A stretch of DNA of 64,000 nucleotides from Fistularia commersonii (GCA_037954325.1 JBBMNZ010000034.1:7000001-7064000), one strand, 5' to 3'. Numbered from the stretch's first letter, positions 36,252 through 50,393 are shown. Numbers and translations are program-made. Notes: generated from the sequence alone by a model not told the origin.

Positions 36252-38194
36252 ATATTTCTTTGTGGTCAGATTTGGGGATGATGGGGAAACATGCTTTGTC
36301 AATGAATATCTGAAAAAGAGGTAATATTTCAGTTGCTGTTCTCTTAATAATCTTTTTTTTTTAATGGAATTAGACACCAAACACATCCATTAAACCGTAA
36401 ATGTATTCCCTTTGAATGATCTAAACATCTGGTCCATTTCTCAGGTGGTGACGGTCATATGGTTCTTCTCATTGTGTCACCCTGTTAGACAATGTTTGAC
36501 AACAGTCTTAGTTTCTCCCGCAGTGCCGATTTGCTAATCACGAGTCCTCCGACAGCGTTCGCTGGATTGATTGCGTTTTGCAGAAACTGCCATTTAATGT
36601 TGTTTCCTCATGAATTAATTGGCTGTTCCAACACCTGTTTTTTAGTTATTGTCGCTGTTTTTTCAGTCTTCTTCGACCCGCCTTTCATGGAAATCACCTA
36701 AAAAAAACAAAATTTACAGGTTTCAAATTGCGAGGGAATTGCAAGCTGCCTCTGCTCCTGCATATTTGGCAAAATGACAGGAGAATTAGCTTACATGTTT
36801 TGCCTAAGGTTAATGTTTTGAAAAGTGTAACATCTCATTTGGATCACGTAAAGGTCAGTTTGACCCCAGAGCATAGCATGTCTTTTTTTAAACATCTTTG
36901 CTTATCCCTGTTTGCTGCAGTTGTTCATTTGTTGGTTTGCTTTAGTTTTTTGGGGGGGTACATTCGGAGAAATACGAGTCCTGTCGTCTTAAACATGAGC
37001 AGCAAAAGAAACCCGTGTGTTGAGCTTGTATTCGCTGTCCATAAGGACGCTACGTGCAGTTCCTTTCTAAGTTCTAGCCGGAAAGAGTTTGTGCAGATAA
37101 ACTACCGAGGCCATTCGTCATTCCTGACAAGAAGGTTGCTACCTCCGAGGTGTGTTTGTCTAAGGGTCGACAGGATCATTCAAATTCTGTTTTGAAGCGG
37201 TCATGAAACTTTGTATAAAGATATGACGTGAGTATAATAAAATAGTAGGAGAGCATTCTGCTGTTTTGTATGTCGGCCATGTAACAGGTGAATTATCTTG
37301 GCCCTCAACAAAATCCCAAATATGATCTCTCAAGTGCTTCTTTCCCACCCTAAATTTCTACCTGGGATTTAAACCCTGTATCCGTTACATAATGCCATCT
37401 CAGAATGGAGGACCCGAAAAGTTTCCACATTCCGAACGATTTTTAATGCCACATTTTAAAAATTACCTCAGCGAGCCACGCACACATAATCTCTCTCTCT
37501 CTCACGCGCTCAATAATACAATAAGGCAATAATATTCCTTTTCCGTGAGATGTGTCATGAGTCCAATTGTAATGTCAAAACATTTCAGCGAATAAAATGG
37601 AATAAACACCGTCATCCCCTGATTTTGAAAAATCTGTCACAAATACGCAGTCAGACAGACAATATTAAATACATCTCCGGCCCGATGCGACAACAAACAT
37701 AGACATTAATGCCATTTGTCTCTTCAAACATGTCTTTCTATAGACAAAAGATTTCAAGGTTTGAAAAGATTTGCCGTGTGTGTTTTGGATGGTGGGAGAA
37801 CTGAGAGCGGGAAGTCATTCAGATGCTCCATATAACTTTATTGTGTTCTGTCAAATATTCAAATAAAATGACATAGTGTTTAATATTTTCCTGGAAGCCA
37901 TTTCAGAGGGCCAGCCATTTCAAACTCATTCGTATGAAATATTTGGCAAATCTTATGGGACGCAAATTAATTCTCTTATTTCTCACTTTCTTTTTACTGA
38001 ATGTTCTGCTAAATGATCGTGTCAATGAAAAGCGAAATCTGTACTTTTCTACACGAATGTCGCTTTCAGTGAATTTTTTGAATCAACACTTTGGACAAAA
38101 TACAACTGATACCCTGAGAGGAAATCATCATAATCTGCAAAAAAAGCGTTAATAGCGGGCGCTGAGCTAAAGTCCTCGGCAAAACGATCTAGAG
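36252..38194. other. Non-coding intronic sequence
   Basis: No gene or named repeat. Contains a T-run near 36352-36362, a G7 run at about 36951-36957 and a CT-rich tract (TCTCTCTCTCTCTC) near 37491-37504. The segment 37610-37760 is non-repetitive. Confidence 0.65.
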
Positions 38195-38500
38195 CAGGGG
38201 TGGGCAATTATTTTGGTTGGCAGGCCACATGTCTTTTTTAATTTTTATTCATGGGCCAACTAGGTAATATAGAAATTGAACAAAATGAAAAATTCAACTG
38301 AAATATTAAAATTTTTTGGCATTTTATTTCAACATTAAAATCATTAATGATGATATAAATGTACCAACATTATTTTGTACGTAATCATCCATACAAAATT
38401 AAACATAAGGAAAAAATAAGGAGTTGCTAAATTCAATATTGATTGAGGATACTTATTAAAATATTCAAAGAAAATAGTTTGGTCGGCCAGATAAGTGCAG
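38195..38500. mobile_element. Probable hAT-type element fragment
   Basis: Starts CAGGGGTGGGCAATTATTTT at 38195, followed by GGCAGGCCACATGTC, the signature left end of non-autonomous hAT elements. The expected right end (…GCCCACCCCTG) was not found in the next several hundred bases, so the element is truncated or heavily diverged. The right boundary given is approximate. Confidence 0.6.
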
Positions 38501-39403
38501 TTCGTAGAGCCTTTTCAGGAATGAGGCCTTTCCTTGGTACATTCGAGAGCTCAGGAACCTCAGTTCCTTGAAACATTAGCACTGACTCCGAGGCAGGGTC
38601 CTTTTCACTGGTGTGACTTCAGGGTTGGTGATTGGTTGAAATTGTAAACTACGTCCATTATCGGCGTTTTTAAAAACTATCCTGTTCCCTGTGCAACTGT
38701 ATTCTGGCGACAAACTGGACAGAACCAGGGAGAAATGATCCGACAAAGACATCCATGCGCTTCTGGCCCGCTACGCCACCGAGGGGTTTCCAAGGGCTCA
38801 CAGCGGAACAGCAACATTTTGGCCAAAATAAGCGCAGAGAGAAATTGCAGCTCGCTCTTCACATTGTCCTTGTCATCTTCCTCTTCTTTGTGGCGGTGAT
38901 TTTGAGCGTGGTATTAAAGGTGCACTTCAAGGTTGCTTGCGTCCCACTGAGAATTCCAACCAAGAATGAAATTCGAGCTGGACAGTTCTGAATTTTTCAT
39001 CTTTAGTCCCCAGTTAACCAAAAGTTGAATTCAATCAATAGTTACTACTTTTATGATAAACTCGGTCTTACTCATTCAGCATCATGCTTCCATCCATCGT
39101 GCCTCCATTTCAGAAGCAGCGTCAAAACTTTTGAAAATGTATAGGATTAGTGGTTATTTTGAAGGGAGGATAATGTTTTGAAGTGGTATCTCCAAGGCCG
39201 ATCACCAGCACAAAACAGAACCGCCTAACAAGGTTATGGAAAAAGTACAGACGGACTCTACATTCTCTTTGGTAAACATTTGAAGTGGAGCTGAAAGGTT
39301 TTCCATTTCAAACAACGCAAGTGTAGGAGAGAGCGGTTTGAACATGTGAGAGTTGAACTGTGTTTGTCTATTATACTGTTTCCATATTAGCCTGTCTCCC
39401 AAG

Positions 39404-39450
39404 GTGTGTGTGTGTGTGTGTGTGGGTGGGTGTGTGTGTGTGGGTGTAGG
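39404..39450. repeat. Interrupted (TG)n microsatellite
   Basis: TG units broken by GGTGGG and GGG. Confidence 0.95.
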
Positions 39451-40749
39451 TATGGGTGCGCGCCCATTAGTGAAACACATAAAACTGCATCTGGCATGTT
39501 TATTTACATGAATTGTTCTGCTGTTCTGTTTATGTATCTATTTGTGCTACTGGCAGCTTGTGTTGTTATGAGTAAACACTTATGGGGAGGGGATGTTGTT
39601 TCGTCTGTTTTCCTATTTATTTTTTGTTAAACTTCTCTTTTCCAGACACAACATTGGACCTAGAACTAAACAATTTGAGATGGCTGATGAGGTTTTGCCC
39701 TTTTAGGAACACGTTATTCATTAATACACGCGATGCCTCGCCTCTAGTTTGATATTATTCCTGTTTTTGCAGAGATCACAGTTTGACAGTGTGACAGAGA
39801 GCATCTTAATTGAAAATTAATTGCTGGAAGTGATTTATTTATATGCACTGTATATAATTTCCCTTTTTTTTTTTCGATAAATGTAAATGAGGTTTTGAAC
39901 ACAATTTAGAAGAAGTGTGCATCTCCACCTAGTCAATGGAAGAACGGGCTTGGATGGGAGCGGATATTGGCTGCCAAACCACCTGCCTGGGTGCAGAGAC
40001 TGCATCAAAAGGGAGCAGAAGGCTAGAACAGCCAGCTGGAGAGGGCAGGGAGCAAGGCAGGGTGAGCGTTAGAGAAGATCAGGCTCGCCAGCTGTCAAGC
40101 AGTCTGTAAACGCTTCGGATACAGGTGGACTACGAGATATCAGATCTTCTGGGATTAGCTAAATGGAGAATATAAGTGAGCTGAGGGAATGGTAAAATAA
40201 GGAATGTAAGCATATGTCTCTATCAAGATCTCTCATGCTGGAATGATTTTATGCGTAGAAGTGGGTGTATAAATCTCTTTCAATGTTTCAAACTAGCAAG
40301 AAATATTGATTTGACAGTAGTTTAACTTGCACCTGATGACAAAGAGACAAAAATACAGGAAATAAAAACAACTTTTCAGCATTGGATGTCATTGTGGTTG
40401 AGGGCTACGGCAGTGCCGCTGTCATTCACTGTGAATATTTGGCATCTTTTTGTGTTTTTGAGCAACGGTAATCCACAAACTGCCACACTCATCAAAACCG
40501 TAGGCGGTCAAGACAATTCTCACTACTCTATAAAACAGATGTAAACACACGTCTTGTCAATCTGGACACTTCAGCTTTTTTATCCTTCTTCCTCTGGCTA
40601 GTAAACTCTTCCAAGTCGAAATACTCCCTAAAAAGTGTCACCGGACAAGGTTGGTTGGGAAAAAAAAACACAAACCGATAATTTGACCAGATCCAGTTCA
40701 GTGGTACACTTCACAAGAAGGAACTGGATTTCATCTGGCTTCTTAAGGA

Positions 40750-40751
<2 letters not shown>

Positions 40752-40791
<40 letters not shown>
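40752..40791. repeat. (TG)20 microsatellite
   Basis: Forty bases of uninterrupted TG. Confidence 0.97.
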
Positions 40792-40792
<1 letters not shown>

Positions 40793-42394
40793 AAAGGAGC
40801 CAGACAGGGATCTCAGCCAAAGAAGGAAGAGTTTAATACAGAGCACATCTTAAAGGGAGCGAGAGGGAGTAACTCATAGGCCTGGAGAGTGACAGAGGTT
40901 AATGCAATCCCTATAAGTGGACATCGAGCCAGTAAAGAAGCAATCAACTGAGCCAGAGTCATTTATTTAAGCCAGTATGGAGATAACCTCTTTTTGGTAA
41001 TTTTATAAATTATCTTATAAATTGTTTTCATAGACTTTGTCAAGTCTTGTAAAGACGCTTATGTATCGGACCGCATTTCGCAATAACTTTTGATACTTAA
41101 TCTCTTTTATGTCAAACCTTTTTTGAAAGACCTGCTATATTTTTTCATTATCCTCTTTATATGTGCTATTTCAGGGTTCCTTGTGCATTCCAGACCTTTC
41201 AATACATCTTTATTACCAACATTTTTGAGGGTTTTCTTTTCCGGAAAATGCAGCGGGGACCTAAGTTGTTGAGGTCTCTCCCTATATGATTCATGAATAA
41301 TATTCTGAATCATGTATTAATTTTTTCTAATTTGTCATTGTGCTGACACACCGCAACTGCAGTCAACTAACACCTCCATGAGGTGTGCAGAGAGGCAGCT
41401 ACAAGATGGATTATACCATGCCAGGCTTGGGTGGGAAAAGGGGGCTGGGTGCTACAACAAATGCATAAAACATCAAGACTCAGAAATTTGAAATTGTAGG
41501 TGTAATCATAACTTTATCTGTGTGCACCCGGGAAAATAGAAGGATATGTGCATATTTAGTTCTCATGATTTATGAATCCACAAGCGTGATTTGGTTTTAG
41601 ATATCGCTTCGTTGCTTACTTCTTCCTTGGGAAAAGTTGTGCGAATGTTCATTGAATATTATTGATGAATCCGACAACATTCCAAAATCAACTCTGTGTC
41701 GTTTGATAAAATGCAAATAACAAAAAAAGACAAATGGTAAGCCCACACTCCGCAAACATCTAAAATGGCCTGGTCGTAGCAAAACCTATAAACCTGCCGA
41801 TCGTCCAATAACATTGTTGCATAGTGAGCTCGTCAAAGGAGGATATAAGCAAGAAGGGGTTTCATCCCAAAGATGAATTGTAAATAAAAACTAAATACAA
41901 AATAAGTAAAAGAAAATTACTATATTGCAGATATCTCAGGCATGAGAGAATAAATCTGAGGAGAAAGATGAGCCGTCATGGAGGGGGGCAAGCCCGTGCA
42001 CGGCACAGATAGATATTGAGAAAACCGACAAAGGGTGGATAAAGCTGGACGAAAAGACAGCGCAGAAGTGCTGATTGTGGCGGAACGAGAACAGGCTCTC
42101 AGCAAAAGAACAAAATAGGCAGGGGTCCACTGCGCCACACTAGACCCCGGGGGATGGCTCTGCAAAGAGGTTCCTGAGATGGTTTAACACATAACGGTAG
42201 GTTGTAAGACGAAGGCAGGAAAAGTGTGCACGGGGCACCATTACCAAGTGTCAGGCTTAGCATGCAGGATCATTTCTACTGACTGTGGGCAGGAAGTCCC
42301 AAGGTCAGAATAGAAACATCACTTCAGGTGGTTGAGAAAGATCAAGCTAAGATCCCGTGACACTATCGGACTTACGTGTCTAAACTGGTAATGG

Positions 42395-42600
42395 TTAAGA
42401 ATAAGAATAAGAATAAGAATATTTATCCCGAAGGAAATTGTTGTGCCAGAGTTTCAAGTGAGACAACAATAATAGATAATAGTAGGAAATTGTATAAACA
42501 GTAAACAAAAAAAAAAAGGGGGGGGGATAAGAAATACAAATAAAACTATAAAGTGTCAAAGTCAAGGCATGTCAAAGTCAAGTGTTTTAAGGTCTAATAT
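42395..42600 (-). mobile_element. LINE 3'-terminal fragment with (AAGAAT)n tail, minus orientation
   Basis: Begins TTAAGAATAAGAATAAGAAT on the plus strand, then ATCCCGAAGGAAATTGTTGTGC, and ends AAGTGTTTTAAGGTCTAATA. It is the reverse complement of 32328-32511 across nearly the whole fragment, with a small internal duplication of GTCAAAGTCAAG-type sequence and an A-run/G-run (42507-42526) where the other copy has a T-rich stretch. Confidence 0.75.
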
Positions 42601-42608
42601 CAAGCTGA

Positions 42609-42876
42609 CCAATAAACAACAGAAGGATTGCAGATGTAGCAATTGTGATCCACAGAGGCATCATAAGAAACAAAAGATTTAAAAAAAAAAAGGCAAATTC
42701 TGAAAGGGCGACTAGAAAAACGTTGGGAGTAAATGGAGTGGCTATCAGGGCACTGGAAGGTCTTTCCCCGGAACCCGGAAACTCGGAACTCCCGCAGGTT
42801 CCAGGTACAGCATCGGATACCTCCGTCCAAGGGAGAGCAGCCCTCGGAATAGCCAAGATACTGCACAGAACCCCTG
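42609..42876 (+). pseudogene. Degraded LINE C-terminal coding relic
   Basis: An open + strand frame reads INNRRIADVAI, then IIRNKRFKKKK, VNGVAIRALEGLSPEP, ELPQVPGTASDTSVQ and AALGIAKILHRT. This matches, with substitutions, a C-terminal segment I recognise in fish LINE polyproteins (IADVA, IGALG..P.LGEWLQQIPGT, SVQKSA.LGTAKILRR). It is short, has no start and directly abuts the inverted LINE end at 42395-42600. The LINE clade is not determined. Confidence 0.6.
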
Positions 42877-44224
42877 TTTGACATAGTTTGTAGCATTTAA
42901 TTTACTGCCGTGTCCAAAACAGCCCATGGGGATGCTATCTTGAAAATGGCCAGCATTGGCCAAGGCGCTGGAAAATGTGTAAGGTCTGGGTTTAGACTGT
43001 ATGCTGAAGCACTGCACAGTTTCAATTTTGTACCCTTGCTTACCAGGCTGCCCTTTAAGACTGTCTGCAAAGGGCTGTAATCCCTCATACACTGGAGAGA
43101 TTGTTTCCACATTTGGTCAATTTGTTTTTGTCATGTCAGGCAATGGAGAACACCTGGAACAGAAAAAGAGCATGAGGTTTATAATACAACACAGCTAATT
43201 TAAAAATGAATCAATGTAGGATCCCATCAGCTGTTCCACCAAATTTCATGTTTGTCATTAAAAACACGAAACATGAAAATCAACATCAACGTGTAAACAT
43301 TTGTGACCAAGCCATCGACTTGGATCGGCGTGCCTGTGTGTGTGTCTGTGTGCGTGCACGTGCTCAGATAAGCACACAAAAGCAATATAATAGTATGAGA
43401 AGACCGTAAAGGGAGAGCATCTGGTTGTAACACACAGTCGCTTTGTGATACTTTTCTTCCTGTGTAACACATCTCAGTGTGCAAGGAATTGAGTTTAATC
43501 CAACTTATTCATACATGAGAAATAAGGGCTTTAAGAGTTGATATGCAGGCTTTTTCTTTTGAGGTGGGCCTCTAAGCATTTCCTGTAACCAGTCACGTAC
43601 CTGGTGACCTTGATTTGTTCACTTCCTGGCTGCTATAGAGAATGAAAGAAAAGCTCAGATTATACACTCCTTACATGGTTCATACACATACAGGAGCTAA
43701 GACGCTTGTAGGGCAAAGGGTCAGAAAAAAAAAAAACCTCCACAAATACTCGTGGCTTTGTGGAGGTTTTAGATTTATGCAGAGGACAGCTCTTAGACGG
43801 CAACGCCTGCACCAAACGGCCAATTTGGATTGCAACTCTAATACCTAATATCCAATGATTGCTGATGAGTCTGCATAGGTTGAATGATTTAAAATGAAAT
43901 GTTACTTAAGGGTTCTTTTTAGTAATAAGAAAAAGCCATGAAACTCAATTCCGTTCTACTTCCTTTTGTTAAGGGAGGGTTTGTGAATTTGTGTTTGATG
44001 ATGTGCACAATTTTTTAAAGGGGTTAGGAATGAGTATGCTGTGCAAGGCACTTCCTGATAGATTGGCTATCTGCAACATTAGAAATGGCTGTCTGATGGA
44101 TTAGTATCAGTGACATTAGCACTGATGTGTGATGGAAATGATTTGTGATGCCTGGAGTCCCTTATGTTCCATCCTTCTCAGCTGATCCCATTACAACACA
44201 GAAGCTGTAAATCATCCCGAGGCT

Positions 44225-44273
44225 TGTGTGCGTGTGTGTCCGTGTGAGTGTGTGTCCGTGTGCGTGTGTGTGT
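44225..44273. repeat. Interrupted (GT)n microsatellite
   Basis: GT units with CG and CCG interruptions. Confidence 0.94.
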
Positions 44274-47056
44274 TGGACAGAGTATGTTGTTCTCATGCTC
44301 ACAGTTCCTTGCTCAGGTTGGGCATATTTGCATAATTAGCAAGGACAGTCCAGTGCAGTATCAGATCTGAGAGTTTACTTGTGTTCAAGATTAAACGGTT
44401 CCTAAATTTTGTTGCCGTAATTGGCTTATACCGCATACAGTTAAGTTGCCCTCTTCACATTGGATCGTGCTCAGAATGTGTAACATTTTTAATTGAGGGT
44501 CAACCCCAAGCACCCGGGTTTTCTATTTTTAAGTTGGCTGTCTTTGAAGGTTATTTTCTGTTTGACCTTGAGGAAAAAAAATGACCCCTTTGAAATTAAA
44601 ATTTTGGAGTGCCTCTGTGCAGTTTGCCCTCTTTTCTGCTCTTCCGCCTACCCAGAATTCCTCTCCTACTTCTTTCCGTCCCAGATCATTCAAGATACAA
44701 TCAGACAGAATCAATAAATGAAATGTAAGAGCAGACCAGGTCAAACACCCTTTCTGTGCCATGCGAGATTTAAAAAAAGTCTCACTCTACTGCTTTAATA
44801 AATAATAACTAAAGGTCCCTTTTTACATAATTATGATTTATGCCGATTGCTTCTCTGAAATTCGACGTACAGTGACTCGTCAGCAAACGCTGATGTTTCC
44901 CTGACTTCGATCCGGTTCGCTTTATAACGTGTGCGCCGTTAACACCTCGCAGGTGCTGTAACACAAACCCAGCCCTCATTACATGTCAGGATACACACCC
45001 AGCTAATTCACCCATCACAGCCTCACCTGGAAACATGATTCGACACCCGCACCCCCCTGACTTGGTACTGCTGATAACATTGCTGCAAGGCAGCGTGGTC
45101 AAAGATCAAATAGCTGAGTATGATTTGCACATTAACCTATATCTCCATTCTGATTCCACGAGAAGGGTCGGCTACCGGAGGGTTGGGTTGCAGTGGGTCG
45201 AGCCCAGCCTAGATATAGACTTACAGAAAAAGCCGAGATGTAACTTGGCCCATCGCAAAAGGTCCCAGCATACATACAAGTTCAAAGACTGCCCTTATTG
45301 ACCAGGCAGGAAATGCCAGGGATGAATAAGTGATGTGTTGGAAAGCCCTAGAAGTGTGGAGAGCCGGGGACTACAGCTAAATTAAGCCTGGTATTCAACA
45401 ACAAACACAATAGCGTCTATTTTAGATGTTCTTCAGTTACAGTATGCTCACAGGGGGGGAAAAAAAAACCACTTTCCGACATATACAAAGGGAACACTCA
45501 TAGTTAAAACCAAAGCGCTGCGTAGCTAGTTTTGCTCTCCCTACTCATGTATATTAATTAATGGGTGGTTCTGAGGGTGCAGTTTCACACAGATAGATTA
45601 GTAGGGACGACGAGATAAAACTGCTGAACTATTCTCTTGTATTTCTGGAAACTGCAAGGAAATTTGCACTTATATTTTACTGTTACATTTCTCCCAGCAG
45701 GGGTGAGACCGCCGTGACACTAATGTACAGGATTGGGGTTTATTTTTCCCCCTGTTTCAACCCCGATCTATATCGATTTTACAGAACTCTGCGTGGCCTC
45801 TGGAGTGACACTCAAGCAAGCACAATAGTTGCCTACCCTCTTTATTTGGTTTATTTTCACCATAGCAGTCAAGTTCGTTTATTCATTTATTTTCCCTATG
45901 TGCAACATTACGACCAAACCTGCCAATTATGATTAGAAATACTTTCATGCTCCATCTGATCACTTTGTAATCAGCCTTAGGTTTGTTAGCTCAGTGTGTA
46001 ATGGAAAAAAATGTTAGAGCAACACGGTCCGCCGTGTGGTAAAAGAGCGTGTGACACGTTTAGTGCGTCTCAATTCTTTATACGACAAACAGCGTGCCAA
46101 TGTTAAGAGTAATGCAGTCCGGGCCGCTCCGCTGGCATCGATGTGCCACACTGCAAAGAAGCGCTAGCAAATCGATAACCCTTGACATTCGAAGACAAAT
46201 CTGTCTCAGGAACTGACCAAGGATGATGGAGAGGCAGTCGATGGAGATAACCAGAGTTAGCCTGTTCCACTAAATCCATTTCAGGCTGGTCAATGTTCTG
46301 TCTAGTTGTATGATGAGAGATAACAGAATGTCAGCTCCACTGAACGTGTCTATCCATGAAATGTTGCTATGATAAAATAATGGAATGCTTGCCGTTCGTA
46401 AAATGATGTCAGACATATGAGAGTGAGGAATCTAAAGTGTGCAAGTCGCAATGCAGCTTTAAACCAACTGTGGCAGTAGTCGCCAGTCAACAGTCTGTCT
46501 GTCAGCGTGAATCAATGTTTGCAGATGAGTATAGTCGCCTGGATGAGTGTGTTGGTGGAGAAAAGTAGGCTTCAGGAGAATCTAGGGCATCACTGAGACT
46601 CAAGAGAGGTGTCTCCAGCCCAGCCTCCTGTCCTATTTCCCTGCTTGGCGAGACTGGCGTGTGTTTCATGTGTGTATGTGTGTGTCAGAAAGCGAGAGAA
46701 TAGGGGTGGATGGGTGGGTGTGTGAGGTTCAACAGAGGATGCACCCCGTGCAGCAAAGGGAAAGCTTCAGGCACATGAGACAGAGAGATAACAGGTGAGC
46801 TCCAGGGAGGCCACCTGTGGGAGAGATGAGGCCTGGTGACTCTTGCTGGGCGGCAACTGGTGTGTAGAAGTCTCCAGGGCATGGAGCAAATGTCAGGCAG
46901 TATGTGCACACATATTGCAAAACAGCTCTGAGCTTTATTAGGAATTTGTCACCTGTGTGTATGTGCATTTGTCTGTATGTGTGTATGCGTCATTTGGGCA
47001 AATGACTCACAGCAGGAAAGAGCTGGCAGCACAGACAGGTGGTGGAGTAGGTGGTT

Positions 47057-47084
47057 GGCGGCGGCGGCGGCGGCGGTGGTGGTG
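47057..47084. repeat. (GGC)n/(GGT)n trinucleotide repeat
   Basis: Six to seven GGC units followed by GGT units. It encodes polyglycine in a chance frame on + and polyproline on -. No surrounding gene was seen. Confidence 0.95.
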
Positions 47085-50000
47085 CTAGGGTCTTTTGTTT
47101 GGCTGTGTGGGAGAAAATAAATAAGCTGTCGGGTGTCACAGTGAAGATATGTTGTGCGGTTTCAAAAAGTACAGCACAGATTGTGCCCCCACAACTACGC
47201 ACACACAAAAACCCACCAACCTATACATGCGCACAGTCATTCGGCCTCGGGGGCCGATATATATATATTGTATTATAGACGTTGAAGAGCCCTGTGCACA
47301 CAGCTTCTGCGCGATGCCCACCACACTCTGTCGCAGTGTAACATCGCAGCTTCTATTTCCAATCCGGCAGATTGGTGTGTAGTAGCGTAGCTGTCGCGTG
47401 TCCGTTCACACACGACATCACACTCACTGTGTCGTCTTTCAGCGTGTTGCGCTTTGGGATCGCACGGACGTGACTTAAAGTAAATAGAGGTATGTCAATA
47501 ATGTGAATTTTGTAGTTTGTTGGATAAAATTTGTCAAAGTGCTTCTCAGTTTGACTCTCAGGAAATCAAATATGACTAATATTTAATTCCAGCGGGCTTG
47601 TGTGCTTAACCTTAACTACTTAGATGATCCCTAAATGCTAACCCTGTTGACCCTGTTACCATAAAATTCATTTTAATATCACTGTCTAAATGTATCTCCA
47701 TGCTGATGGTTATGTAACCCTTTTAACCCCTTTTCGCTGAGCAGCATCGATGGGAGACGTGACAGCGCTCCTCAATATTATAGCATCGTCATGGCAACAT
47801 GACTAACACACACACACATACACCGTCAGAGACGTGAGAATCGAGCAAAAGTTTCGCAAATATGTATTTTATCGAGACCGACAAGTAAAAATGTGGTTAC
47901 ATACCTTTTCTTGTATGCATTTTTACCATCGGCCTGACTGGGACCTATCATGGGTTTTGTTATTGAAATTTTATTCAGTAAATTTGACGCAATTAAATCA
48001 GCATAGTTGCTTAAGTACCCAATTCTGGACGCAAAGAAAATGACCTGACCGGTGCGGTCCCATGAGAACATTGGCATTAAGGATGGACCAGAACTTAATT
48101 AATTTCCATTCCCTTTTGAGTTTACGTTCAATAGTTCAATACCTTTGTCAAGTCCATAATTTGAGACCCGTTACACCAGCAGGGCCTCCGAGATGAGTAT
48201 TTTATAATGGGTTTATTTACACATTCAGCTACTTATTCCCACATAATAGGGCTGAGAGAATGTGGCTGTGGCTTTTGCTGATAAAGAATCGCCTTAGAGA
48301 AATCTATGAAAAAATTGCCTTTCCGCTGAGTTTTTGGTCATTATGTCGAAATCATATGCAGAGAACAACATGAAACATTGTACGCGTACTATAGCAAAAC
48401 TATGTAGGCTCATACGCCGATACACAATCCGACACGTGGGATTCAAACATTTCAAATGCGTACAGGAGGAAATAGTCCGTCCTGGTAAAACGAATGGAGG
48501 GTCACGGCACAGAAAGTCCGGGAACCGGTATCCGCCCCTCTATTTTCCCCCCCTCCTTCTATCGGTTTATCTCTCACCCCATGTTTCATTATGAAGTGTC
48601 TGCCTCTTCTTTTTCATTTGCTCCTCACAACATTCCTTTTATTGTCCGCCCTCTATTCACATTCACGCTGTTTTCTTCCATATATGTCCCTTATTTAGTG
48701 TCTCCCCTTTCCGGAATCAGCATTGGGAGGAACACATCGGTCACCTTGTTGTCGTAACCCAGGCTCCCCCGCGGATGACCTCTGACCTCCGCAGCTCTGA
48801 CCCCTTCCTCTCTCTCCGCAGCTGCAGACTTATCTTTCGATACAGGCCCGCTTTCTTTATCTCTCAGCGTGTCCCAGCACGGGTGATGCACAGAGAGCAT
48901 ATGGAACGGTGGGAGTGAACCAGGAGGGGTTGCACGTGTTACTACATCTTGAAAATATACATTTACCATTTCCTCTGGGAAACACAGAAGGGAAGTGCTG
49001 CCTTTTATAATGCTGGTGTATTTAATGTTAGATTTACTAGCTGAATCCGTAATATGTTTGTCTTTACACATCAGATATAAAAAGGAGAAGAAAGAGAATG
49101 ATAGTGAATCAGAGGATGATATTTCAGCATAATATAACATCCACAACAGTTTGAAGCTATGAATGAAAAAAATGCTGCATTACAATTCAAGCTATCTTTC
49201 ATAAGTGATCAATATATTGTTTACATTTGATAATGAAGTTTAGAATTCAAACATTTATCCATAGATACACATTCCTCAAAATGCAGTTTGCTCTCATTAG
49301 TAGCCTAAATCAACCACATATCAAGGTAATTGTAGTCCAACCTGGATGGATTCCTCTTTCAATTATATCCTGCCATTGCTGATGTTATCCATACCGCTAT
49401 TCCTATTATTCTTCTGAGGCTCTCAGCACTTGTAGATATGCCAATTATCAGTGGTTTGTACATATTTAAACTCCACATCATCAACTTAAACATTCGCTCA
49501 CACATATGCAGAAGAGAGAGGCACGTATAAAAGCTGTTTCCCATGAATAAGTCAATATACAGGCAAGGCCTGCTTTGGAGCCTCATAGTGTTTATGTTAT
49601 TCAAATTTAAATATTGTTTTGCTCCTTCTCTTCTGATAATTGTGTTTGCGCTCCCTGTTTTTTTCCTGAAAGTCGGCCCACTGAAGCGTTCTGTTTATAG
49701 GAGGCTGGTAATCGCTAATTACAAAGGCAGGCACGTGCATACATACTGTTACACACATGCACGCACGCAAATGAGCACGGCTTGTTACGGGGTCCGGATC
49801 TATTGTTCACCAGTATTCTGGAAGGTAATCTCCCTCACACAGCCGTATCGCTAAACTCCCCTTGTTTGTTTCTTTCCGCTTTCTTTTATTTTTTATTTTT
49901 TTTTGCCAGGGGATTCCATATACTTCACATGTTGATTTCTGAAAACATTTTTTCGAAACTCAAAATTGCGTTTGCCTCTTACTGCTATCAGTTATTAGAT

Positions 50001-50360
50001 CTAGATAGCTCTAACTCAGGGAGGAGAAAAAAAATAGTAATTTGCTCCAGAAGGAGCAGCAGCGCTGCCTTAGAATGTATTGGTTTCTGACTATGACCTA
50101 TTCACAATTTCAAATCCTATATATGTTCCCCAAAAGTCAAAATATACAGCTGTAATGCCAAAGAAAAGTTGAGCCGCTCTGTGAAGTATAAATAAAGATG
50201 TGCTTTTTGGCAGTTATGCATTGATGTTGGTTTAACAGGACTGCAATTTTCCACCCTGCAAATCCTCAAACTATTAGAGATACTGGCCTTTAAACTTTGC
50301 ACTGATAACAATCTGGCCGCCCCCTTTTTTTATTTATCCTGGAGGACATGAGGACCATGA

Positions 50361-50393
50361 TATATAAATACTCAAATGAGGGCTCGCCAGACC
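50361..50393 (+). promoter_or_regulatory. Possible intronic TATA box plus initiator
   Basis: TATATAAATA at 50361-50370 is followed by CCAGACC at 50387-50393, which fits the YYANWYY initiator with its A at 50389, 28 bases from the first T of the TATA box. The sequence just after is GC-richer than its surroundings. Such pairs occur by chance; there is no transcript evidence. Confidence 0.25.

Larger units (their letters stand above)
38501..42394. other. Non-coding intronic sequence with TG microsatellites
   Basis: No gene recognised. Contains TG tracts at 39404-39450 and 40752-40791. Confidence 0.65.

Noticed and set aside
42745..43110. 121-codon minus-strand open frame
   Set aside because: Overlaps the plus-strand LINE relic at its 3' end and shows no domain of its own.
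47051..47278. Frame starting with a polyglycine run
   Set aside because: The run is the (GGC)n/(GGT)n microsatellite; no gene structure around it.
48691..49146. 151-codon minus-strand open frame
   Set aside because: No recognisable domain or compositional sign of a real protein; single unspliced frame in the intron.
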